Source of the DNA: Mucilaginibacter sp. OK098
Lineage (GTDB): Bacteria; Bacteroidota; Bacteroidia; Sphingobacteriales; Sphingobacteriaceae
Length of the DNA: 64,000 bases
Direction of reading: 5' to 3'
NCBI RefSeq assembly: GCF_900142915.1
Contig: NZ_FRCM01000005.1
Coordinates: 372,001-436,000, forward strand
A program made the translations under genes and the position numbers. Under the pieces are notes generated by a model. It made no database searches. It worked only from the letters and a program-made list of their open reading frames with translations, and had not been told where the DNA came from. Below, piece after piece: positions 8,177 to 17,604 of the stretch. Positions within the stretch are counted from its first letter, which is position 1. Each line of letters begins with the position of its first letter.

Positions 8177-8872
8177 CTATTTACTGCCAAAAACGTAGAA
8201 TACCCCCACCGTTAATCCATTATTAATAAGGCTAAGGTTCACACTGTTACCATTTTGCTTTTCACTACCGGTAGCATAATCATTTTTTTCAGAGTAGTGC
8301 TGGTATTCTAAATTAGCCAGTGTTGCAGTAACCCCAAGATGTGTTGAGGGATAGTATACAAGGTCGAGTTTTGCACCTGCTTCGTAGCCATTGGTAACAT
8401 TGTTTGAGTTATTACCGGCATTGGGATCATCCCAGGTAGACTTTTGATCGTTTCTTGAATAGCCAACGTATGGCCCTGTTCTGACACCTATTTTATTGGC
8501 ATATAAAAAATACTTGCGCAGATAAATGGTTCCTTCAAAGTTATTATTTGTTTGTTTATTGGGGCCGTTGGTATAAGGAGCTCCACCGGCATCGTTATTA
8601 ATATTATTTGTTAACGCCTGGTAAGAGAGGCTTGCACCAAGGTCCAGTTTATCAGCAATAAAATAACTGTAGCTGGGGCCGATGTTAAATGTGGTAACTT
8701 TACTGCTTGTGTTTGTGTTGGATTGATCAGAAGTATTAAAAGTGTTAAATGAATACTTGTTATACCCGAACCCCAAATTAACACCCAGCGTTTGGTTCCC
8801 TTTTTCAGTTTGTGCGTTTGAATACTGGTAAGCGAATAAAAACGCGGCGATTAAAATCAAAATTTTTTTCAT
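8177..8872 (-). CDS. Outer-membrane beta-barrel protein
   Basis: 231 residues. It has a clear signal peptide (MKKILILIAAFLFAYQYSNAQ) and a mature part of alternating hydrophobic and polar residues in about eight strands with N- and G-rich loops. It ends in VFYVFGSK, an aromatic pattern typical of barrels. It resembles the small porin-like barrels of the OmpW/outer-membrane beta-barrel superfamily. No substrate can be assigned. It diverges from the M1 peptidase gene (165 bp between starts). Confidence 0.75.
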   Translation of the reverse strand: MKKILILIAAFLFAYQYSNAQTEKGNQTLGVNLGFGYNKYSFNTFNTSDQSNTNTSSKVTTFNIGPSYSYFIADKLDLGASLSYQALTNNINNDAGGAPYTNGPNKQTNNNFEGTIYLRKYFLYANKIGVRTGPYVGYSRNDQKSTWDDPNAGNNSNNVTNGYEAGAKLDLVYYPSTHLGVTATLANLEYQHYSEKNDYATGSEKQNGNSVNLSLINNGLTVGVFYVFGSK

Positions 8873-8980
8873 TGGTTTTGTTGTTTTAAGTTAAGTCACT
8901 GAAACGAACAAATTCAACTAATATTTTAGTTCAAAGCGTTGATATACGCTTTATTTTAATAAATTTTTCTTTGGATAATA

Positions 8981-8988
8981 TAGGTTTG
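8981..8988 (+). promoter_or_regulatory. Probable -7 element of the M1 peptidase gene
   Basis: TAGGTTTG matches TAnnTTTG and lies 49 bp before the start at 9038. No clear -33 element is seen at the expected distance. Confidence 0.4.
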
Positions 8989-9037
8989 AAAGCAGCGTTT
9001 TATAAAGTTTCCTGTTTGAAAAACCGGGCCTCGCGTT

Positions 9038-10978
9038 ATGCTGCATTTGTTTCGTTCATTTATTTGTTTCGCAAAAATTTTAAAAGCTGTTCATTTGCTT
9101 AAGCCTTATCAATTTGTTTTTTTATTGATTATGTTTATTGGGAAATATAGTACCGCACAAGAACTACCCGTTGCGCGCAGCGTCCGGAAAGCTTATTCTA
9201 AAGTAACACGGAGCAAAAGTGGCCTGCCTGGTAAATTATATTGGCAAAACACAGGCAACTACAATATCAACATCAATTTTAACCCTTCCACCAGGGAGAT
9301 AAGCGGCGGTGTAACTATAGATTATATCAATAATAGCCCGGATACTTTAAAAACGTTGGTCTTTAAGCTTTATCCTAATTTATATAAGAACAACGCAATG
9401 CGCAATATGCCGGTGGCCTCCAGCGATTTAACCACTGGGGTTCACATCAGCTCAATGACTATTGATGGTAATGAATATGACAGTACCAGGCGTGCAATCA
9501 AGGGAACAAATATGTACCTGAAAGGAAGCCGTATTTTACCAGGGCAGAAGGCTCATATTGCTATAAACTATAGCTACACACTGAACAAAGGCTCCTTTAT
9601 CAGGACGGGGCAAATTGATTCCGGGGCGTTTTTTATCGCCTACTTCTTCCCAAGGATTGCCGTTTATGATGATGTTGATGGCTGGAACGAGTACCCGTAC
9701 ATTGGCAAGGAGGAGTTTTATAACGACTATGGGAATTTTAAAGTCGCAATCACTTTGCCTGGTAAGTACGAAGTGTGGGCAACCGGAAACCTGGAAAACA
9801 CGCAGGAAGTTTATAAGCCTAATATTGTGCAGCGTATTAACAATGCTGAATTGAGCGACAGCATCACTGACGTTATTACTACCGATGATCTTAATAAAGG
9901 GAACGTTACCCAAAGTAATCAAACAAATACCTGGCGGTTTGAGGCTGATGGAGTGACCGATTTTGCCTTTGCTGTAAGCGACCATTATGTGTGGCGCTCT
10001 TCAAGCATTATGGTCGACCCTTCAACAAAACGGCGTACCCGCGTTGATGCGGTGTTCAATCCGGTACATGATGCCTATTTGCCGGTAGCAGCATACGCCC
10101 GTAAAACTGTAGAACTGATCAGCTATCATTTTCCGGCGCTGCCGTTTCCATATTCGCATGAAACCATCTTTGACGGACTGGATGCCATGGAGTATCCGAT
10201 GATGGTTAACAATCTGCCATTTAGTGACAAAAAAGAGGTGCTTGAATTTACTGCGCATGAGGTGTTTCATGCATTGTTCCCTTTTTACGTGGGGACTAAT
10301 GAGACAAAGTTTTCTTTTATGGATGAAGGCTGGGCCACCATGACGGAGTTTCTTTTTCCTCCGCTTATTGATCCCGCTGTGCCATTTGATTATGATATCA
10401 GCGATGTAAACAATAGCGCCGGTACAGATGAGGATGTGCCTATAATGACACCTACGACACAGCTATATGGAAAGGCGCGATTTTCTGATAAAGACCTTAA
10501 ACCTGCATTAGGCCTGCTGTATCTGAAGGAAATGCTGGGCGATAAATTGTTCCTTGAAGCGATGCGTTACTATATAGAAAACTGGAATGGGAAACATCCA
10601 ACACCTTATGACTTTTTTAACTGTATGAACACCGGGAGCGGGACCAATTTGAATTGGTTTTGGAAAACCTGGTTTTTTGAAAAGAATGTTCCTGATCTGG
10701 TGATCAGCAAGGTTACTCACCGGCAACTTGATTATAATATCACTATTTCCAGTCCCGGAAGCTTGCCGGTTCCCATTCATCTTACAATTATTTACAGGGA
10801 TGGCAGCAAACAATTGCTTAGCCGGAACATCGGCTGCTGGATGAATGGCAACAAATCTGTGAGCCTTCATTTGAGGGCTAAAAAACCTGTAACGCAATTA
10901 GTTTTAGGAGATGCTTTTGACGTAGATATTAATCCGGAAAATAACCTTTGGAATAATGGACACGGCCGTGGAAAATAA
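9038..10978 (+). CDS. M1-family zinc metallopeptidase
   Basis: 646 residues. The zinc site HEVFH covers residues 407-411 and the third ligand E430 lies in DEGWATMTEF, giving the gluzincin pattern HExxH-18-E. The N-terminal part has the beta-sheet domain of M1 aminopeptidases (NININFNPSTREISGGVTID). A hydrophobic segment with QFVFLLIMFIGKYSTAQ indicates export, probably to the periplasm. Such Bacteroidota proteins trim peptides from their N-termini. The family's GAMEN exopeptidase motif appears here as the divergent GLDAMEYPMM. The first ATG gives a long pre-signal stretch, so a later start is possible. The gene stands alone. Confidence 0.85.
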   Translation: MLHLFRSFICFAKILKAVHLLKPYQFVFLLIMFIGKYSTAQELPVARSVRKAYSKVTRSKSGLPGKLYWQNTGNYNININFNPSTREISGGVTIDYINNSPDTLKTLVFKLYPNLYKNNAMRNMPVASSDLTTGVHISSMTIDGNEYDSTRRAIKGTNMYLKGSRILPGQKAHIAINYSYTLNKGSFIRTGQIDSGAFFIAYFFPRIAVYDDVDGWNEYPYIGKEEFYNDYGNFKVAITLPGKYEVWATGNLENTQEVYKPNIVQRINNAELSDSITDVITTDDLNKGNVTQSNQTNTWRFEADGVTDFAFAVSDHYVWRSSSIMVDPSTKRRTRVDAVFNPVHDAYLPVAAYARKTVELISYHFPALPFPYSHETIFDGLDAMEYPMMVNNLPFSDKKEVLEFTAHEVFHALFPFYVGTNETKFSFMDEGWATMTEFLFPPLIDPAVPFDYDISDVNNSAGTDEDVPIMTPTTQLYGKARFSDKDLKPALGLLYLKEMLGDKLFLEAMRYYIENWNGKHPTPYDFFNCMNTGSGTNLNWFWKTWFFEKNVPDLVISKVTHRQLDYNITISSPGSLPVPIHLTIIYRDGSKQLLSRNIGCWMNGNKSVSLHLRAKKPVTQLVLGDAFDVDINPENNLWNNGHGRGK

Positions 10979-11005
10979 TTATTTTAACTCCGGAATAAGC
11001 ATTGC

Positions 11006-11218
11006 TTAGCTATTTGATTGCTTAACATACCACTGTTTTATAAACGCTATTAAAATTATCCCAATACCGGCGCCTTTTAAAAAGCCGTCGGCAAAATCTG
11101 GCAATACAAAAAATTGCTTTAATATAAAGCTTGCCGACAACAGAAGTAAGCCAAGCGGAATTATAAATTTAACGGGGATTAGTGGCTTCATTAATTTGGT
11201 ATTTATGATGTGCTGCAA
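11006..11218 (-). CDS. Small two-helix membrane protein, function unknown
   Basis: 70 residues, or 61 if translation starts at the ATG at 11191 (MKPLIPVKFI). It has two hydrophobic segments (about residues 15-35 and 45-62) and a lysine-rich end. It is the last gene of the minus-strand operon with the aminotransferase, Ddl, Mur ligase and hydrolase, beginning 4 bp after the aminotransferase stop. No family is recognised. Confidence 0.55.
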   Translation of the reverse strand: MQHIINTKLMKPLIPVKFIIPLGLLLLSASFILKQFFVLPDFADGFLKGAGIGIILIAFIKQWYVKQSNS

Positions 11219-11222
11219 TCAT

Positions 11223-12053
11223 TTATTTCTCTGCGTAAGTCAGTTTAAACAAAAGCTCCCTGACTTGCCTGGTAACAGGCCCCGCTTTTCCATCGCCAAT
11301 CATTCTTCCATCAATTGCAGTAACGGGATAGGCATATTGGGTGGTGCTGGTTATAAAAGCTTCTTTAATGCCGGAAAGGTCGTCAATACTAAAGTCTTCT
11401 TCGGTAATGGTATAACCGCTTATCTTAAATTTTAAAACTTTGCTGCGGGTTATGCCCTTTAAAATATTGTTTTTAGGGGTAATAATTTCTTTATCATATA
11501 CCACAAAAAAGTTAGCGCGCGGGCATTCGGTAATAACCCCGGTATTGTGGTATAAAACGTCATCAGCGTTTTTTTCCTTCATAAATGGGTGTAATCTTAC
11601 CGCCATCAGGTAATCAATGGTTTTTATATAGGGGAGTTGCCTTTGATGGTCATAAGTTACCAGGTTCATACCGGTATCTAGCTTATTTTCATCCTGCATA
11701 TTTAACGGGTATTGCAATATAACCAGGTTCGGTTTGCCCATCCGGTAACCATCTTCCGAATAGCCGCCGGTAAGCAAAAGTTTTATTCCGGATGTTGCAA
11801 TGCCGTTTTTTTCTACTAGCGCTTCAATCGCTTTTCTAAGCTGGACCCTGTCCATCACCACATCAAGGAACATTTCTTTAGCCGAGTTATAAAACCGGTT
11901 AAAATGGTCCTCAATAAATATGGGGCGGTTATCAATAACCTTCAGGTAATCAAAAATTCCATAGCCACGGTGCATTGAAAGATCGGAGACTCCTATTTTG
12001 GCGTCTTCTTCTAAAAACAGCTGGTTATTTATTGATACATATTTTGCAGCCAT
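11223..12053 (-). CDS. Class IV aminotransferase, probably D-amino-acid aminotransferase
   Basis: 276 residues, the usual size for fold-type IV PLP enzymes. K144 in PYIKTIDYL is the expected Schiff-base lysine, and E176 in VITECPRANFF contacts the PLP ring nitrogen. The N-terminal MHRGYGIFDYLKV motif fits the D-alanine/branched-chain subgroup. A D-alanine aminotransferase makes D-alanine from pyruvate and another D-amino acid. Position 12 bp after the D-Ala-D-Ala ligase gene favours that role. A branched-chain or 4-amino-4-deoxychorismate enzyme cannot be excluded from sequence alone. Confidence 0.8.
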   Translation of the reverse strand: MAAKYVSINNQLFLEEDAKIGVSDLSMHRGYGIFDYLKVIDNRPIFIEDHFNRFYNSAKEMFLDVVMDRVQLRKAIEALVEKNGIATSGIKLLLTGGYSEDGYRMGKPNLVILQYPLNMQDENKLDTGMNLVTYDHQRQLPYIKTIDYLMAVRLHPFMKEKNADDVLYHNTGVITECPRANFFVVYDKEIITPKNNILKGITRSKVLKFKISGYTITEEDFSIDDLSGIKEAFITSTTQYAYPVTAIDGRMIGDGKAGPVTRQVRELLFKLTYAEK

Positions 12054-12065
12054 GGCATTTAAGTT

Positions 12066-13238
12066 TTATGATTTACCCGATTTTGATAAACCGGCACTCA
12101 TGTTAAATATATTTTCGCCGTAGCTCACTACTAAATTGTCTCTTTCACGCTGGCGTTTAAGTGCAACATCAATAAGCGTTTTTAGTAATTGGCCGAAATT
12201 TTTATCAGTAGCTTCCCATAAGTAAAAAGACAATGAGCCCGGGATGGTGTTTATTTCATTAACATAAACTTTATTGTCCTTTTTATCAACCAAAAAGTCT
12301 ATCCGCGAAACACCTGAACAGGATAGGATCCTGAAAGTTTCTTTTGCAAGATCCTGGATCAGTGTTGCTTGTTCCTTTGAAATATTAGCTGGGATCTGGC
12401 GTTTTGTGCTGGTCATCCCTTTTGATGAACTGCCTTTGGTAATGTATTTATCCTTATAACTTAGGATATCACCGGCACCTAAGGGCTCTTCACACACCGA
12501 AGCTGTTTGATTGGCTGAATCGCCTAATACCGAGCAGTTAATCTCTTTCAGGTCAACTACCATTCTTTCAACCAGGATCCGGTTACTGAAACTGCCGGCA
12601 AGTTCCACCGCATCTATCAGCTGCGCTTCATCAGCAGCTTTTGAAACACCAACGCTCGACCCTAAATTGGATGGTTTTACAATAACCGGGAAGCCTATCT
12701 TATTAATATTTTCTAATATAGCTTCCTTGTCCATGTGCCAGCTCCGGTCGGTAAACCAGGTATAGTCAACCACGGGCAGCTTGCTTTCTTTCAAAACCAT
12801 CTTCATCATTATCTTATCCATGCCAATGGCTGATGATAAAACATCGCAGCCTACATATGGAATTCCTTTTAATTCAAGCAATCCTTGTAGCGAGCCGTCT
12901 TCACCGTTTGTGCCGTGGATAATAGGGAAAGCGATATCTATTTTACCAAGCGTCTTGCTTTTCCAGATGGATGACTGTACCGCATTAATAGTGAAATCGC
13001 CATAAGTAGGCGAAATGTAGATCTCGGTACACTGTGCTAAAAGTGTATCTGTATTTTTATAATTATCTACGTTTAACAACGCGTCGCCGGTAAACCATTT
13101 ACCGGTTTTTGTAATGTAAATGGGGGTAATGTCGTAACTGTTTTTATCAAATGCGCTGATGGCCTGCTGTGCTGAAATTACTGAAATTTCATGCTCAACT
13201 GACCGTCCGCCAAATATAACGCCAATATTTATCTTCAT
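12066..13238 (-). CDS. ddl: D-alanine--D-alanine ligase
   Basis: 390 residues, slightly long for the family because of a tail of about 25 residues. The ATP-grasp fold is clear: VIFGGRSVEHEISVISA at the N-terminus, HGTNGEDGSLQGLLEL, GFPVIVKPSNLGSSVGV, and the metal-binding end VYVNEINTIPGSLSFYLWE. The enzyme joins two D-alanines for peptidoglycan precursors. It follows the membrane Mur ligase gene by 22 bp and precedes the aminotransferase, so the operon holds both D-Ala supply and use. Whether this is the only Ddl of the cell cannot be seen here. Confidence 0.93.
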   Translation of the reverse strand: MKINIGVIFGGRSVEHEISVISAQQAISAFDKNSYDITPIYITKTGKWFTGDALLNVDNYKNTDTLLAQCTEIYISPTYGDFTINAVQSSIWKSKTLGKIDIAFPIIHGTNGEDGSLQGLLELKGIPYVGCDVLSSAIGMDKIMMKMVLKESKLPVVDYTWFTDRSWHMDKEAILENINKIGFPVIVKPSNLGSSVGVSKAADEAQLIDAVELAGSFSNRILVERMVVDLKEINCSVLGDSANQTASVCEEPLGAGDILSYKDKYITKGSSSKGMTSTKRQIPANISKEQATLIQDLAKETFRILSCSGVSRIDFLVDKKDNKVYVNEINTIPGSLSFYLWEATDKNFGQLLKTLIDVALKRQRERDNLVVSYGENIFNMSAGLSKSGKS

Positions 13239-13260
13239 TGTTCTGCTCTAATAATTTGAT

Positions 13261-14841
13261 CTAAAGTTCGTAAGTATCGGGTAAATCGTTTTCGTATAAT
13301 AATACATCGCCCGCTTTGGTCATGCTGTTTAAATGATTCACGGCATCTTTAAAGTTATGGGCCACATATATTTTATCATCAGGGTAACTTTTGTTTTTAA
13401 GCCCCTTCATAATAGGTAAAGTTATGTTTTTACCTACAAGTATAGCATAATCACAGGTATCGGCAATCTGTTCGCCTAATAAACTGTTGTAATATTCCTG
13501 TTTTTCGCCAAGCTCAATCATACCCGGGGTAATGATGATCTTCCGGGTTCCAGTAATAGCTTTTAAAACCTCTAAAGCCATTTTCGAACCAACCGGGTTT
13601 GAGTTAAAGGCATCATCAATAACGGTAACGCCATTAGGGTGTACTTTAACCTCCAGCCTGTGCTGCACAGGTTCCAATTTTTTTATGGCGAAGGCAATGC
13701 TGCTATCCGGAACCTCCAAATGCCGCGCCACGATATAACCGGCTAATATATTCGACAGGTTGTAACTGCCAACTAGCTTGGTATAAAAATTGGCCAGGTG
13801 CTTACCTTTATTGAAAATTGAGAATGCCGAGCCTTTAGCCGAGTAGGAGATATCTTTTATATAAAAATCCACCTTTTCGTTATCTGATGAATATAGCGCG
13901 GTTTCTCTGTCGTTCACAGGGCGGTTGGCAATATATTCATAGTCTGCATTTAATACCGCTAGGCCCCCGGAAGGTAAAGCATCTATCAGCTCGAACTTGG
14001 TTTTCTGAACGTTTTGAATAGTTTTAAAGCTTTCCAAATGTTGTTCGCCAACAGCAGTTAAGATCCCTATTTGCGGGTGTACCAAATCGCAGATCTCTTT
14101 GATATCATTGGGTTGCTTGGCGCCCATCTCCACAATAAAAACCTGGTGAGTAGCCTGTAACTGCTCCCTTACCGTTTTAATAACCCCCATAGTGGTATTA
14201 TAGCTGCCTGGCGTCATTAAAACATTATATTTTTCGCTCAGCATCCGGTGCAAAAAATGCTTGGTACTGGTTTTTCCATAGCTGCCGGTAATGCCGATAA
14301 TGATCAGGTCAGACCGTTGGGCAAGGATCTTTTTGGCATCGTTATAATACCAGTTGTTAATGGCCTTTTCAACCGGGGCAATTAAAATAGTTGCTATCGC
14401 GATAAAAATAAAGCTGAGCAGTAAAACAAGCCCGCTCACCCAAATTGTATAAAGCGTTTTACCTGTTGCTAAAAAGTACACTAAACCCGTTATAATGGAT
14501 AACAGAAAAGTAAGCCCGAATAACCTTTGCGCTCTTTGTGTAAAAACAACCGGCTTTTTTTGTTTTCTGGTGAATAGTAAATAAGCTAAAAGCGCGTATA
14601 ATATGATAATTGAAATGCTGCTAACAACAACGCTGGTAGTTAAAATCAGGATGCCGGTGATAATCAAAACAACAACTTCCAATACGCGGGTAGTGAGAAC
14701 CAGGTTGGTTTTAAGCCATTTAAAGTACCGGTCGTTACGGTACGAGTTGAGCTGCATCATGTGCAGCTCGAACCTTAGCTTTGTAAACGCATAAACCAGT
14801 ACTGTTGCCAGGGCAACTATAAAAAATATGTTATCCATCAA
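13261..14841 (-). CDS. Membrane-anchored MurF-like ligase
   Basis: 526 residues. The first 155 residues contain about five membrane helices (near 3-20, 52-70, 72-90, 107-126 and 132-155), which ordinary cytoplasmic MurF lacks. The Mur ligase core follows: ATP loop GITGSYGKTSTKH at about 173-185, a MEMGAKQPNDI-type segment (seen as VEMGAKQPNDI), AVLNADYEYI and VIDDAFNSNPVGSKMAL. The usual MurF N-terminal substrate domain seems replaced by the membrane part. By homology it would add a dipeptide such as D-Ala-D-Ala to a UDP- or lipid-linked precursor. Its start overlaps the hydrolase stop by 4 bp. Confidence 0.85.
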   Translation of the reverse strand: MMDNIFFIVALATVLVYAFTKLRFELHMMQLNSYRNDRYFKWLKTNLVLTTRVLEVVVLIITGILILTTSVVVSSISIIILYALLAYLLFTRKQKKPVVFTQRAQRLFGLTFLLSIITGLVYFLATGKTLYTIWVSGLVLLLSFIFIAIATILIAPVEKAINNWYYNDAKKILAQRSDLIIIGITGSYGKTSTKHFLHRMLSEKYNVLMTPGSYNTTMGVIKTVREQLQATHQVFIVEMGAKQPNDIKEICDLVHPQIGILTAVGEQHLESFKTIQNVQKTKFELIDALPSGGLAVLNADYEYIANRPVNDRETALYSSDNEKVDFYIKDISYSAKGSAFSIFNKGKHLANFYTKLVGSYNLSNILAGYIVARHLEVPDSSIAFAIKKLEPVQHRLEVKVHPNGVTVIDDAFNSNPVGSKMALEVLKAITGTRKIIITPGMIELGEKQEYYNSLLGEQIADTCDYAILVGKNITLPIMKGLKNKSYPDDKIYVAHNFKDAVNHLNSMTKAGDVLLYENDLPDTYEL

Positions 14842-15614
14842 TTGTTCTTCTTATCGGCCTGCAGAAAGTTATCCAATATAATTAAAAACTCGTGAAGCTT
14901 TTCAATAAAGCTAAAGTGCCCCACATTTTTCAACACTACCAAACCCGCATTGGGGATCAGTTTTTCCATGGTTTGGCCATCGCTAACCGGCGTAGCGGTA
15001 TCATTTTCGCCCCAGATCAGCAGGGTGGGGGCCTTTATTAGTGGCATTACTCTTTTGAGGTCTTCGTTCACTGATTTTACCAGGATCTGCCGCATAATAC
15101 CTGATGCATTGTTATAATCGGTAGATCCCGCTGTTTTCCGGTATCCTTCTATAATTTCCTGCGCCTTGCTTTTACCCACTAAAAACGGCAGGGTTTTACG
15201 CGCTGCTTTAAACGAATAAACTTTTATATAATATTCTAGTGAACGGCTTGGTTTTATTCCAGCGCTATCCAGTAATATCAGCTTTAAAACAGGGTTGCGT
15301 GACGAATAAAGTATCGAGATCCGCCCGCCGTATGAATGCCCGGCAAGGATAGGGTTGCTGATGTTTTTTACCCGGAAAAACTCCTCGATAAACTGCGTAT
15401 ATTCTTCAACGCCCCAAACTTCTTTTGGCTCTTCACTTTTGCCAAAACCCGGAAGATCGATAGCAATTACGTGAAAATTTGGTTCAAAATATTGCTGGAT
15501 CTTTTCAAATACCTGCAGGCTTGAACCCCAGCCATGCAGTAAAACCATTGTTTTTCCTTCGCCGGTTTCTGTATAATTTATGTTAAGGCCCTTAACCAGT
15601 TGGGTGTACTCCAT
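14838..15614 (-). CDS. Alpha/beta hydrolase
   Basis: 258 residues from the ATG at 15614 (MEYTQLVKGLNINY). A longer frame to 15782 is open, but the TAnnTTTG promoter at 15634-15641 lies inside it, so the shorter start is preferred. Motifs are the oxyanion stretch LLHGWGSS, the nucleophile elbow GHSYGGR, the acid in WGENDTATP and the final GHFSFIE histidine. There is no signal peptide. It is the first gene of the operon with the Mur ligase, Ddl and aminotransferase. Its substrate is unknown; a role in cell-wall precursor trimming is only suggested by context. Confidence 0.85.
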   Translation of the reverse strand: MEYTQLVKGLNINYTETGEGKTMVLLHGWGSSLQVFEKIQQYFEPNFHVIAIDLPGFGKSEEPKEVWGVEEYTQFIEEFFRVKNISNPILAGHSYGGRISILYSSRNPVLKLILLDSAGIKPSRSLEYYIKVYSFKAARKTLPFLVGKSKAQEIIEGYRKTAGSTDYNNASGIMRQILVKSVNEDLKRVMPLIKAPTLLIWGENDTATPVSDGQTMEKLIPNAGLVVLKNVGHFSFIEKLHEFLIILDNFLQADKKNN

Positions 15615-15633
15615 AAGTATGTTACGATGCTTG

Positions 15634-15641
15634 CAAAGATA
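15634..15641 (-). promoter_or_regulatory. Probable -7 element of the hydrolase-MurF-ddl operon
   Basis: The minus strand reads TATCTTTG, a match to TAnnTTTG, with a TTG 15 bp upstream. It lies 20 bp before the ATG at 15614, which supports that start. Confidence 0.5.
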
Positions 15642-15761
15642 ATAAATAAGTGACACCAATAACAGGTGAAACAGGTTATGCAAAGTCAAAAGTGCAACAA
15701 AAAAGGTAGCTTTATGTGTTAAGAAACAATGATATTTATCTGCAATAAGTAAATTGAAAAT

Positions 15762-16115
15762 ATGAAATCGCTCAATAAACAAATAAGTCTTGAATTCTCC
15801 GGCGGCAATTTTGAATTTGCCTATCAGTATTTAGCCGACGATGTGTGCTTCAATATAGTAGGGAATGAAATAATCACTGGTAAAGATGCGGTTATTGAAT
15901 TTTGTACCAAAACAGCCAAATACTTTTCAGAGGTTACCACTAAGTTTAACCTTGATAATGTAATAGCTGATACTGATTGTGTAGCTATAAACGGCACAGC
16001 CGAGTTTTACGCAGAGGGTAGGGTGAACTATATTTCATCGTGCGATATGTACAAGTTTAATGATGGGAGATTGAAGGAAATAACTTCTTATTGTATTTCT
16101 ACAAAAAAAGAATAA
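15762..16115 (+). CDS. SnoaL/NTF2-like small protein
   Basis: 117 residues with no signal peptide. The pattern fits the NTF2-like cone fold: an N-terminal helix, then FAYQYLADDVCFNIVGNEIITGKDAVIEFC and a run of strands ending in SSCDMYKFNDGRLKEITSYC. Members include isomerases, hydrolases and non-catalytic binding proteins, so no reaction is assigned. It diverges from the alpha/beta hydrolase operon and converges, 3 bp apart, with the MocR gene. Confidence 0.7.
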   Translation: MKSLNKQISLEFSGGNFEFAYQYLADDVCFNIVGNEIITGKDAVIEFCTKTAKYFSEVTTKFNLDNVIADTDCVAINGTAEFYAEGRVNYISSCDMYKFNDGRLKEITSYCISTKKE

Positions 16116-16118
16116 ACT

Positions 16119-17603
16119 TTAACTCAAAGCCTTTACCGCCCTTGCCAAAATTTCCACAGCCTGTTCCATCTCTTTCAGGTTTAGCGAAGCAAAACCCATC
16201 CGGATGCCATCGTTGGGATGGGCAGGATCATGAAAATAATCTGTCCCATTGCTGATCGTTAGGCCCATTGTTGCAGCTTTGGCAGCTACCTCTTGTGGTT
16301 TAAGTCCGTTTAAATATTCCACCCAAACAGCAAAACCCCCATCCGGAATTTTAAAGCTAATATATCCGTCTAGTTTTTCTTTCAGGAGCCGGCATAATAG
16401 ATCGCGCCTTTCATGATAGGTTTTGTTTGCTTTTTTAAGGTGACGGCCAATATCTCCATTTTTTAAAAGGTTAGCCATTGCTTCTTCTAAAAGCTGCTCA
16501 CCCTGCCTGTCAATCAGCCTGCGGAAACGGGTTGCCTGGGTAATGAGATTTTGCGGTGCAATCATAAAACCAATCCGGATACCCGGCGCTATGGTTTTTG
16601 AAAAAGAGCCAACGTAAATTACCGAGCCATAATGGTCAACGCTGGCCAGCGGTAATATGGGGCTGCTGGCGTAATGAAAATCATAATCGTAATCGTCTTC
16701 AACAATTGCGAATTTATATTTCCGGGCCAGCTCAAGCAGCTGCATGCGCCTGTCTGCGCTTAGCGTAACCGTTGTGGGGCTGTGGTGATGCGGAATTACA
16801 TAAACCAGTTTTACTTTTTTCTTTTTACAGATGGCCTCTATTTCACTTACGTTTATACCGTGTTCATCAACAGGTACCAATGCTAACTTAGCACCCGCTT
16901 GTTCAAAAACTTCGTTGGGGCAGTTGTAACCCGGATCACCAGCAATAACCGTGTCGTTTTTTGTGAGCAGCGTCTTCGCAATAAGGTATAAAGCCATTTG
17001 CACGCCTTTGGTGATCAAAATATTTTCGGGTTTAACCTGCAAGCCACGCGTTTCGCCGAAAAAGCGGGCAAGCTCTGTTCTTAAATTTTCCGATCCCTGC
17101 TCAGGCCCGTACATCAGGTATTTTGAGGTAAAATGATACGTTGCAAAACGCCTGTATTCTCTTACCAGCAATTCAACCGGTGCAAGGCGGATATCCGGAA
17201 ATCCATCATTAAATTCAAGATTGTGTTCAGGTTTTTTTAAAAAGGGACCGGATATGTATGTTTTATCATCGGGTACTTCAAAAAAAGCTTTTTCAGGATA
17301 TGCATATGGCTGCATACCTGTGGTTATTTTTCGGGGAGACACGTCCGGAAGGTTTTTGGCTACAAAAATTCCTTTGCGCGGATAAACGTCAACCCAGCTT
17401 TGGGCATAAAGCTCATCATAGGCGGCAACAACTGTTTTACGGTGGACCTTTAGATCGGCCGCCAGCAAACGGCTGCTGGGCAGTGCTATAGATGGTTTTA
17501 AAACTCCCTGGCGAATATGACTGATTATGCCATTGGCGATTTGCAAATACACAGGCACCTGCGAGTTTTTGTCGATTGTTATAAGGCCTTTCGGAAATTG
17601 CAT
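16119..17603 (-). CDS. MocR-type regulator (GntR helix-turn-helix fused to aminotransferase fold)
   Basis: 494 residues, normal for the MocR/PdxR group. Residues about 1-80 form a GntR winged helix (VYLQIANGIISHIRQGVL, LPSSRLLAADLKVHRKTV). The rest is a fold-type I PLP domain with the PLP-binding lysine near residue 335 in SFSKTIAPGIRIGF and DDYDYDFHY upstream. MocR proteins sense PLP or amino acids. The gene diverges from doxX and the DMT exporter with 82 bp between starts, and CTGGACTA direct repeats lie in that gap, so it probably controls that pair and itself. Confidence 0.9.
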   Translation of the reverse strand: MQFPKGLITIDKNSQVPVYLQIANGIISHIRQGVLKPSIALPSSRLLAADLKVHRKTVVAAYDELYAQSWVDVYPRKGIFVAKNLPDVSPRKITTGMQPYAYPEKAFFEVPDDKTYISGPFLKKPEHNLEFNDGFPDIRLAPVELLVREYRRFATYHFTSKYLMYGPEQGSENLRTELARFFGETRGLQVKPENILITKGVQMALYLIAKTLLTKNDTVIAGDPGYNCPNEVFEQAGAKLALVPVDEHGINVSEIEAICKKKKVKLVYVIPHHHSPTTVTLSADRRMQLLELARKYKFAIVEDDYDYDFHYASSPILPLASVDHYGSVIYVGSFSKTIAPGIRIGFMIAPQNLITQATRFRRLIDRQGEQLLEEAMANLLKNGDIGRHLKKANKTYHERRDLLCRLLKEKLDGYISFKIPDGGFAVWVEYLNGLKPQEVAAKAATMGLTISNGTDYFHDPAHPNDGIRMGFASLNLKEMEQAVEILARAVKALS

Positions 17604-17604
17604 A

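Noticed and set aside
9536..9985. 149-codon open frame antisense to the M1 peptidase
   Set aside because: It lies within a well-supported gene and is a by-product of its codon use.
15615..15782. Longer start for the alpha/beta hydrolase
   Set aside because: The extension contains the probable promoter and crosses the divergent gene start; the residues are unlike the family.
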